A stretch of 21,391 nucleotides of DNA from Microbacteriaceae bacterium. Lineage in GTDB: Bacteria > Actinomycetota > Actinomycetes > Actinomycetales > Microbacteriaceae. Below, piece by piece: positions 15,368 through 21,391 of this stretch; the first letter of the stretch is position 1, and every line of letters begins with the position of its first letter. The DNA is taken from assembly GCA_012511645.1 (NCBI GenBank), contig JAAZFP010000035.1, positions 1 through 21,391 of the forward strand. The letters are read 5' to 3'. A program made the position numbers and the translations under genes. The notes under the pieces are model-generated. The model ran no database searches. It was given only the letters and a program-made list of their open reading frames with translations, and was not told the DNA's origin.

Positions 15368-15952
15368 ATGGCTGAACAGACACCGCCGAACAGCGTGTTC
15401 GAGCGTCTGCTGAAAGATCGCATTATTTGGCTCGGTTCCGAGGTTCGGGATGACAACGCGAACGAAATCTGTGCCAAGATTTTGCTTCTCGCTGCAGAAG
15501 ACCCAGAGTCAGATATCTATCTCTACATCAATTCGCCTGGCGGATCGATCACTGCGTGCATGGCAATCTACGACACCATGAGTTTTGTGCCCAACGATAT
15601 CGTCACCGTGGGCATTGGCATGGCTGCGTCTATGGGGCAGTTCTTGCTGACCGCTGGCACAAAGGGGAAGCGGTACATCACGCCAAATGCACGAGTGCTG
15701 CTGCACCAGCCACACGGCGGCTTTGGTGGCACTGCGAGCGACATTCAGACTCAGGCCCAGCTGATTGTCTCGATGAAAAACCGACTTGCGGAAATCACTG
15801 CTTCGCAGACCGGAAAGACGGTCGAGCAGATCAACGCAGACGGCGATCGAGACCGCTGGTTTACCGCCGATGAGGCCCTCGAGTATGGCTTTGTTGACTA
15901 CATTCGTGATTCTGCGAGTGACGTAGTCGGCGGCGGCGGAACACAGAAGTAG
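15368..15952 (+). CDS. clpP1: ATP-dependent Clp protease proteolytic subunit 1
   Basis: The 194-aa serine peptidase subunit has its catalytic triad visible as Ser88 (GMAASMGQ), His113 (LLHQPHGG) and Asp162 (GDRDRWF). The spacing of 25 and 49 residues equals that of E. coli ClpP. In actinobacteria the active protease is a mixed barrel of a ClpP1 heptamer and a ClpP2 heptamer capped by ClpX or ClpC. The ATG at 15368 has GAAGGAG 7 nt upstream, a strong ribosome site. The clpP2 start codon lies 18 bp after the stop codon, so the two subunits are co-expressed. The gene order and the sequence distinction from the next gene support the name clpP1. Confidence 0.96.
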   Translation: MAEQTPPNSVFERLLKDRIIWLGSEVRDDNANEICAKILLLAAEDPESDIYLYINSPGGSITACMAIYDTMSFVPNDIVTVGIGMAASMGQFLLTAGTKGKRYITPNARVLLHQPHGGFGGTASDIQTQAQLIVSMKNRLAEITASQTGKTVEQINADGDRDRWFTADEALEYGFVDYIRDSASDVVGGGGTQK

Positions 15953-15970
15953 CACAGGAGTACATCGACA

Positions 15971-16639
15971 ATGCAGACCCCACAGCATCAGCTCACTAGC
16001 TCTGGACTCGCCATGCCCGGATCGCGATACATTCTTCCGCAGTTCGAAGAGCGGACGGCATACGGCACCCGTTTTACTGACCCATATGCGAAGCTGTTCG
16101 AAGACCGAATCGTGTTTCTTGGTGTGCAGGTAGACGACACCTCGGCAGATGACATCATGGCGCAGCTCCTGGTGCTCGAGAGCAAAGACCCCGAGCGTGA
16201 CATCATCATGTACATCAACTCTCCCGGTGGATCATTCACTGCGATGACTGCGATTTATGACACGATGCAGTACATTCGTCCGCATATTCAGACGGTTTGC
16301 CTCGGACAGGCGGCGTCGGCCGCAGCGGTGCTTCTTGCGGGAGGAACCCCAGGTAAGCGTCTCGCGCTGCCGAATGCGCGCGTGCTGATTCATCAGCCAT
16401 CTTCGGGCGGATCGGGTCATGGCCAGGCGAGTGACATCGAGATCCAAGCTCGCGAGATTCTCAGGATGCGCGAATGGCTTGAGAGCACCCTGTCAAAGCA
16501 CTCAAACCGTACCGTTGAGCAGATGCATCAAGACATTGACCGTGACAAGATTCTTGACGCACAAGAAGCGCTTGAGTTCGGCCTGATTGACCAGGTGCTG
16601 ACGAGCCGAAAGAATCCGCAGGCGGTCACTCCCGCATAG
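15971..16639 (+). CDS. clpP2: ATP-dependent Clp protease proteolytic subunit 2
   Basis: The 222-aa ClpP paralogue has Ser116 (GQAASAAAV), His141 (LIHQPSSGG) and Asp192 (DRDKIL). The longer N terminus with RYILPQFEERTAYG matches mycobacterial ClpP2 (RYILPSF) and includes a likely propeptide. The His-Asp interval is 51 rather than 49 residues because of a two-residue insertion in the Gly-rich loop after His141, compared with ClpP1. It should pair with ClpP1 to form the mixed 14-subunit barrel. ATG 15971 has CAGGAG 10 nt upstream. clpX follows after 95 bp with its own possible promoter. Confidence 0.96.
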   Translation: MQTPQHQLTSSGLAMPGSRYILPQFEERTAYGTRFTDPYAKLFEDRIVFLGVQVDDTSADDIMAQLLVLESKDPERDIIMYINSPGGSFTAMTAIYDTMQYIRPHIQTVCLGQAASAAAVLLAGGTPGKRLALPNARVLIHQPSSGGSGHGQASDIEIQAREILRMREWLESTLSKHSNRTVEQMHQDIDRDKILDAQEALEFGLIDQVLTSRKNPQAVTPA

Positions 16640-16645
16640 CGGTCA

Positions 16646-16660
16646 CACGCAATCGGCGTG
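16646..16660 (+). other. Short palindrome between clpP2 and clpX
   Basis: CACGC and GCGTG flank a 5-nt centre (AATCG). On the minus strand the core CGCCGATTGCG differs from the recalled ClgR core at one core position, and its outer flanks also fit poorly. No T-run follows, so it is not a good terminator. It may be a weak second ClgR-like site or chance. Confidence 0.25.
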
Positions 16661-16689
16661 CCTACTGCGCCAATGTCGGTGGTTCGGGC

Positions 16690-16695
16690 TAACCT
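16690..16695 (+). promoter_or_regulatory. Possible -10 element of clpX
   Basis: TAACCT fits TANNNT and lies 39 nt before the clpX ATG, in the 95-bp gap after clpP2. No -35 match is obvious. Confidence 0.3.
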
Positions 16696-16734
16696 GGTGG
16701 CGATTCAAAAAGTGGTTATCTGCGGGGAGGGTCC

Positions 16735-18006
16735 ATGGCAAAAATTGAGAGCAGTGAGTTGCTCAAGTGCTCATTTTGCGGGAAGTCCCAGAAGCAGGTG
16801 CAGCAGCTGATCGCTGGCCCTCAGATCTATATTTGCGATGAGTGCGTTGGGCTCTGCAACGAGATTATTGAGGAACGGCTTGCCGAGAACCAGGTGGCAG
16901 AGCCGGCAGATTTTTCGCTGCACAAGCCCCGCGAGATCGCCGATTTTCTCGATCAGTATGTGATCGGCCAGGACCGTGCGAAACAGTCACTCGCAGTAGC
17001 GGTGTACAACCATTACAAACGGGTTCGGGCAGCGAAGGCACTGACCTCGGCGGACATGGCCTCAGAGCAGATTGAGATTGCGAAGTCGAACATTCTGATG
17101 CTTGGCCCCACCGGGTGTGGCAAGACCTATCTCGCCCAATCGCTTGCGAGACAATTGAATGTGCCATTTGCGGTCGCAGATGCCACTGCGCTTACCGAGG
17201 CCGGGTATGTCGGTGAAGACGTTGAGAACATTCTGCTCAAGCTTCTGCAAGCGGCGGAGTTTGATGTGCAGCGAGCCGAGACTGGGATCATCTATATTGA
17301 TGAGATCGATAAGATCACGCGCAAGGCAGAGAACCCGTCCATCACCCGTGATGTCTCTGGCGAAGGGGTGCAGCAGGCGCTCCTCAAGATTCTTGAAGGC
17401 ACCGTGGCTTCGATTCCTCCTCAGGGCGGTCGGAAGCACCCGAACCAAGACTTTATTCAGCTTGATACGACGAATGTGCTCTTTATCGTCGCCGGCGCCT
17501 TCGCCGGACTCGAAGAGATCATTGGGTCTCGTTTGGGCAAGGGGGGCATTGGGTTTGGTGCACCGGTCAGCAGCAAACGAGATGAAGCTGACCTGATTTC
17601 GCAGGTGCAACCAGAAGACCTGCACAAGTTTGGCCTGATTCCCGAGTTCATTGGTCGACTCCCCGTCGTGGCAACGGTTGAGCCGCTTGATATCGAGGCG
17701 CTTGTTCGCATCTTGGTTGAGCCGAAGAACGCGTTGGTCAAGCAGTATCAGCGCATGTTTGAGCTTGACGGTGTTGGGCTTGAGTTTGAAGAGCCAGCGC
17801 TTGAGGCCATTGCTGCGCTCGCTGTGGAGCGTAAGACAGGCGCCAGGGGACTTCGAGCTATCCTCGAAGACGTTCTCGGGCCAATCATGTTTGATGTGCC
17901 CTCAAACCCCGAGATTGAAAAGGTGATTGTGACACGCGAAGCGGTGCTCGGCGAGGCTGGCCCCCGCGTGCTTGGGGCAGCATCGGGGGGCGAGCTCAGC
18001 GCTTAG
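16735..18006 (+). CDS. clpX: ATP-dependent Clp protease ATP-binding subunit ClpX
   Basis: The 423-aa AAA+ unfoldase feeds substrates to ClpP. An N-terminal C4 zinc finger (Cys12, Cys15, Cys34, Cys37) recognises adaptors and substrates. Walker A is GPTGCGKT (124-131), the pore loop GYVGED (157-162), Walker B IIYIDE (185-190), the RKH loop is in GGRKHPNQDF (231-240) and the IGF tripeptide that docks on ClpP is at 272-274. All key parts are intact and the length is typical. The ATG at 16735 has GGGGAGG about 4 nt upstream. It lies downstream of clpP1-clpP2 and is convergent with the lipoprotein gene. No strong terminator is seen after it. Confidence 0.97.
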   Translation: MAKIESSELLKCSFCGKSQKQVQQLIAGPQIYICDECVGLCNEIIEERLAENQVAEPADFSLHKPREIADFLDQYVIGQDRAKQSLAVAVYNHYKRVRAAKALTSADMASEQIEIAKSNILMLGPTGCGKTYLAQSLARQLNVPFAVADATALTEAGYVGEDVENILLKLLQAAEFDVQRAETGIIYIDEIDKITRKAENPSITRDVSGEGVQQALLKILEGTVASIPPQGGRKHPNQDFIQLDTTNVLFIVAGAFAGLEEIIGSRLGKGGIGFGAPVSSKRDEADLISQVQPEDLHKFGLIPEFIGRLPVVATVEPLDIEALVRILVEPKNALVKQYQRMFELDGVGLEFEEPALEAIAALAVERKTGARGLRAILEDVLGPIMFDVPSNPEIEKVIVTREAVLGEAGPRVLGAASGGELSA

Positions 18007-18014
18007 CGCGCACC

Positions 18015-18035
18015 CCAGAGCGGCAACACAGCTCT
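18015..18035 (+). terminator. Weak hairpin after clpX
   Basis: CAGAGC (18015-18020) pairs with GCTCTG (18030-18035) around a 9-nt loop, just after the clpX stop codon. There is no T-run. The remaining bases to 18098, between convergent genes, show no better terminator. Confidence 0.25.
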
Positions 18036-18098
18036 GATCTCGTATCTCGCGCACGAATTGCGTCGAGTCGTGAGCGAGGGGGAGTGCACCCGGTGCGC

Positions 18099-18578
18099 TT
18101 ATGACCAGCTGCGAAGCTCGTAACTGAGTTGAACTGGCCCATCAGCCGCAGGGATCATCATTGCAAAGACTTCGAGACCGGTTGCTTCGAAAGTCGCTAC
18201 GTTCCCGCCGACCTCGTTCTCACTTTCTTCAACTGCGAGAAGACCGTTGGCGTCGATCATCTCCTGCCAGAGTGCGTCCGCAGCCGCTCGATCCTCGGCG
18301 ACCAGCACGACAAACCACGAGGACTCGCTGGTTTCGCCGGTGTTTTGGATCACGGCACCCGTAGGCAGTGCGAAGCGGTCACTCGGGAAGGAGTCAGGGA
18401 GCACGGTCACTGGCGTCTCCTCGATTACGGTGTGTCCGCCCCACTCAGTTTCTGGGTTAATGACTTCTTCGCCCTTGCCGGTATTTCCCGCGACCTCACC
18501 TGGCTCGGGCGCGCAGCCAGTAAGTGCGCACACAAGCGCAATACCCGCGGCGCCTGCAAAGAGTATTCTTGATCGCAT
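18099..18578 (-). CDS. Predicted lipoprotein of unknown function
   Basis: The 159-aa protein has a signal peptide with a basic start (MRSRIL), a hydrophobic core and the lipobox LTGC, with lipidation expected at Cys22. The mature part of about 137 aa should sit on the outer face of the membrane. It is acidic and rich in Glu and Gly, and I recognise no domain. The ATG at 18578 is preferred because GAGAGGA lies 7 nt upstream. A second ATG at 18596, overlapping the stop codon of the upstream gene by one base (TAATG), would add six residues and still give a working signal. It is the last gene of the valS operon and converges with clpX. Confidence 0.75.
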   Translation of the reverse strand: MRSRILFAGAAGIALVCALTGCAPEPGEVAGNTGKGEEVINPETEWGGHTVIEETPVTVLPDSFPSDRFALPTGAVIQNTGETSESSWFVVLVAEDRAAADALWQEMIDANGLLAVEESENEVGGNVATFEATGLEVFAMMIPAADGPVQLSYELRSWS

Positions 18579-18595
18579 CTGACGTTCCTCTCGCA

Positions 18596-18856
18596 TTACG
18601 TTAACCAGTCGTCGTCATCATCATCGGCACTGAGGGCATCACCAACGAGACTCGTCACCGAGACGCTTCCGTCTGGCTGTTCGGCAACGAGCACGAGTGC
18701 ATCGAGCCGACAGTGGGCCCTACCCTCGAGCCAGGTCAGAGTCCAGGCTTCAGCATCGCGGTGCTCGGCCTCTTGCGCATGGATTGCAGAGTGCAGAGGC
18801 TCGGGAACGCTCGGGTGCGGAACCTCCCTGGAGTTCCAGCGCACGCCTAGTCGCAT
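18596..18856 (-). CDS. Small conserved-looking protein of unknown function
   Basis: The 86-aa soluble protein begins MRLGVRWNSREVPHP and ends with a run of six Asp followed by WLT. No transmembrane segment or known motif is visible. The start is ATG 18856, 2 bp after the valS stop codon, with a GGAGA site 8 nt upstream, so it is clearly translated as part of the valS operon. Its stop codon overlaps a possible start of the lipoprotein gene. I do not recognise the family, and the function cannot be given from the sequence. Confidence 0.7.
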   Translation of the reverse strand: MRLGVRWNSREVPHPSVPEPLHSAIHAQEAEHRDAEAWTLTWLEGRAHCRLDALVLVAEQPDGSVSVTSLVGDALSADDDDDDWLT

Positions 18857-18858
18857 GA

Positions 18859-21391
18859 TCAGTTCTCCGTGGGAACGAGCTCGATTGAAGCGACGGTGAC
18901 AGTGTGGACGTCAGCTGGCTCGATTCTGAGCTCAGCAATCCTGCCAACGGCACGCAGGTCATCTGCCGCGTACTCGATTCGAGAGGCTTGTGCCGCTGGG
19001 GCGTGAACGATTGCGAGCGAAACCTCAGTCTTTTGGGAAGCCTTGGCCGCGGTCTTTGCTCCGCGAATGCCGATGAGTGCGCTGCCAACCAGGTCGAGCA
19101 GACCCGCATCCGCGTCACTACCGATGTGAGCGGAGAGCTCATCGGCGATGGGCCACTCGGCGCGGTGCACCGAGCCATCCTGGAACCATGACCAAACCTC
19201 TTCGGTGGCGTACGGCAAGAAGGGGGCCAACAAGCGGACGAATACGGACAGCGCGATGCGAAGCGCACGCACGGCTGAGGCTTGCGATGCGCCCGAACCA
19301 CTGTGAGCACGTTCTTTCACCAGCTCCAGGTAGTCATCGCAGAACGTCCAGAAGAAGCTCTCAGTGACCTCAAGCGCGCGAGCGTGATCGTACGATTCGA
19401 AGGCTCGGGTTGCTTCGGAGATTACTCCCGAAAGCACTGCCAGCATTGATCGATCGATGGGCTCGGTAACCTCGGTTCCTCCTGAGGCATCAAACCCCAG
19501 CGTGAACTTTGCTGCGTTGAGCAGCTTAATGGCGAGCCTCCGGCCGATCTTGATTTGCGTGGGGTTCTGGGGATCGAATGAAGCGTCCGTGCCGAGCTTG
19601 GCTGAGGCAGCCCAGTACCGCACTGCGTCACTGCCGTGCTGCGCCAGCATTCCCGCGGGGGTGACCACGTTGCCCTTCGACTTTGACATCTTCTTTCGGT
19701 CGGGATCGAGGATCCAGCCCGAAATGCCCGCATGACGCCAGGGGAGGGTGCCTGATTCAAGCTCGCTTCGGAGAAGCGTGCTGAAGAGCCAGGTGCGAAT
19801 AATGTCCTGGCCTTGAGGGCGAAGATCAAAGGGGTAGACGAGGCCAAAGAGTTCGCTGTCCCGCTCCCATCCGCCGGCGAGCTGAGGCGTGAGTGACGAG
19901 GTGGCCCAGGTGTCCATCACATCAACTTCGCCAATAAAGCCACCCGCTGCGCCTCGCTGCGCCTCGGTGTAGCCCGCCGGAACATCGCTGGACGGATCGA
20001 CTGGAAGCTGCTCACCTGTGGGGATGATCGGCTGTTCGTAGAGCGGATTCGCCTCATCATCGAGTGGATACCAGACGGGAATGGGCACGCCGAAGAAACG
20101 CTGTCGTGAGATCAACCAGTCTCCGGAAAGCCCCTCGACCCAGTTCTCGTACCGCACACGCATGAAGTCCGGATGCCACTGGAGCTCTCGGCCATGGGCG
20201 ATCAACCGCTCGCGCAGTGACTCATCGCGGGCCCCGTTCTTGATGTACCACTGTCGAGTGGAGACAATCTCGAGCGGACGGTCACCCTTCTCGAAGAACT
20301 TGACTGGATGAGTGATCTTTCGAATTTCACCGCTCAGCTCACCACTCGCTTGCAATAGCTCAACCATCGTCTGCTTTGCACTAAACACGGTCTTCCCAGC
20401 GATCTGCTCGTAGGCGGCGCGGCCAGCCTCTGAGGTGATGGCCTCGGGCATCTCACGAAGCACTCGGCCGTCAAAACCAAGAATTGCGCGAGTGGGGAGA
20501 TCGAGTTCGCGCCACCACACCACGTCAGTGACATCGCCAAAGGTACAAATCATGGCGATACCGGTGCCTTTATCGGGCTGTGCGAGGTGGTGTGCGAGAA
20601 TCGGCACCTCCACATCAAACACGGGCGTGCGGACCGTGGTCCCGAAGAGTGGCTGATACCGCTCATCATCAGGGTGCGCAACGAGGGCAACGCAGGCTGC
20701 GAGGAGTTCTGGTCGGGTGGTGTCGATGACAATGTCACCTGAGCCATCACTCTTGTGGAAGGAGAGCGCATGGTAGGCGCTTGGCTCCTCACGATCTTCC
20801 AGCTCGGCCTGAGCGACCGCGGTGCGGAAGGTGACATCCCACAGCGTGGGAGCCTGTGCCTGATAAGCCTCACCGCGCTCGACGTTGCGAATAAAGGCGA
20901 GCTGTGAGGCGCGCAGCGAATCATCACCAATGGTTCGGTACGTCTGCGCCCAGTCCACTGAGAGGCCGAGCGTTCGCCAAAGGTCTTCGAACTGCTGTTC
21001 GTCTTCGAGCGTCAAACGCTCGCACAGTTCGATGAAGTTGCGTCGTGAGACGGGCTGCTGGTCGGCCGCCTTTACGCTCTTACCATCTGCGCCGTTGTGC
21101 GGAGGGACAAAACCGTCGACGTAGGGGAGTGACGGGTCGCAGCGCACGCCATGGTAGTTCTGCACGCGGCGCTCCGTCGGGAGGCCATTGTCGTCCCAGC
21201 CCATTGGATAGAAGACGCGCTTGCCCTGCATTCGCTGATAGCGAGCCACCGTGTCGGTGTGTGTGTAACTAAACACATGACCGACGTGCAATGATCCGGA
21301 GGCGGTCGGGGGCGGTGTGTCGATACTGTACACGGCGTCGCGAGAAACCCCAGTTCGGTCAAACCGGTAGGTGCCCGACTCTTCCCATATC
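18859..21391 (-). CDS. valS: Valyl-tRNA synthetase, archaeal/Rickettsia-like form (5' end beyond window)
   Basis: This class I synthetase charges tRNA(Val). The frame stays open to the right edge, so the first roughly 25 residues lie outside; 843 codons are visible. Near the visible N terminus are WEESGTYRFDRTG and the HIGH-like LHVGHVF (about 21273-21299). The KMSKS motif is intact (about 19676-19699). The editing domain and anticodon-binding domain are in normal order. The segment FYPMGWDDNGLPTERRVQNY replaces the GTDHAGIATQ-type sequence of common bacterial ValRS, and no long C-terminal coiled coil is present. Both are traits of the archaeal/Rickettsiales form. It heads an operon with the two downstream genes. 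Confidence 0.95.
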   Translation of the reverse strand, partial: IWEESGTYRFDRTGVSRDAVYSIDTPPPTASGSLHVGHVFSYTHTDTVARYQRMQGKRVFYPMGWDDNGLPTERRVQNYHGVRCDPSLPYVDGFVPPHNGADGKSVKAADQQPVSRRNFIELCERLTLEDEQQFEDLWRTLGLSVDWAQTYRTIGDDSLRASQLAFIRNVERGEAYQAQAPTLWDVTFRTAVAQAELEDREEPSAYHALSFHKSDGSGDIVIDTTRPELLAACVALVAHPDDERYQPLFGTTVRTPVFDVEVPILAHHLAQPDKGTGIAMICTFGDVTDVVWWRELDLPTRAILGFDGRVLREMPEAITSEAGRAAYEQIAGKTVFSAKQTMVELLQASGELSGEIRKITHPVKFFEKGDRPLEIVSTRQWYIKNGARDESLRERLIAHGRELQWHPDFMRVRYENWVEGLSGDWLISRQRFFGVPIPVWYPLDDEANPLYEQPIIPTGEQLPVDPSSDVPAGYTEAQRGAAGGFIGEVDVMDTWATSSLTPQLAGGWERDSELFGLVYPFDLRPQGQDIIRTWLFSTLLRSELESGTLPWRHAGISGWILDPDRKKMSKSKGNVVTPAGMLAQHGSDAVRYWAASAKLGTDASFDPQNPTQIKIGRRLAIKLLNAAKFTLGFDASGGTEVTEPIDRSMLAVLSGVISEATRAFESYDHARALEVTESFFWTFCDDYLELVKERAHSGSGASQASAVRALRIALSVFVRLLAPFLPYATEEVWSWFQDGSVHRAEWPIADELSAHIGSDADAGLLDLVGSALIGIRGAKTAAKASQKTEVSLAIVHAPAAQASRIEYAADDLRAVGRIAELRIEPADVHTVTVASIELVPTEN

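Overview
The window is ordinary chromosomal housekeeping DNA from a moderately high-GC actinobacterium, most likely order Micrococcales and probably family Microbacteriaceae. This is inferred from gene content and order: thrS beside a HIT/Ap4A-phosphorylase-type gene, recO-uppS, dusB-dgt-dnaG, and tig-clpP1-clpP2-clpX with two different ClpP subunits. Frequent GTG/TTG starts and TANNNT-type -10 hexamers agree. No phage, plasmid, transposase, CRISPR or secondary-metabolite genes are visible.

Layout. Positions 1-157 hold two 44-nt direct repeats flanking a long bulged hairpin. They look like the right-hand end of an intergenic repeat array that continues off the left edge. Next, on the minus strand, come a YbaK-type Cys-tRNA deacylase (171-671) and an amidase-signature hydrolase (755-2170). 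On the plus strand follow thrS, a HIT-family gene, yebC and ruvC (2275-6242). They are tightly packed and end 10 bp from the convergent uppS. recO and uppS (minus) form a pair, divergent from dusB-dgt-dnaG and a lone ABC ATPase (7939-13238, plus). Three tRNA genes, Asn(GTT), Gly(TCC) and Pro(TGG), lead into tig (13682-15229), which ends at a strong terminator. clpP1-clpP2 and clpX follow as a proteolysis block. A convergent minus-strand operon closes the window: valS (5' end beyond the right edge), an 86-aa protein and a lipoprotein.

How the genes work together. Translation: thrS, valS, three tRNAs, dusB (tRNA dihydrouridine), ybaK (editing of mischarged tRNA), yebC. Replication and repair: dnaG, dgt, recO, ruvC. 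Protein folding and turnover: tig, clpP1/P2, clpX. Envelope: uppS (lipid carrier) and a lipoprotein.

The points most worth a second look are the left-edge repeat, a candidate ClgR operator before clpP1, an archaeal/Rickettsia-like ValRS in place of the usual bacterial form, a trigger factor with a histone-like Lys/Ala/Pro tail, and the absence of ruvAB and of pgsA/pimA-type genes from places where many actinobacteria keep them. I did not find a clearly new biological system.
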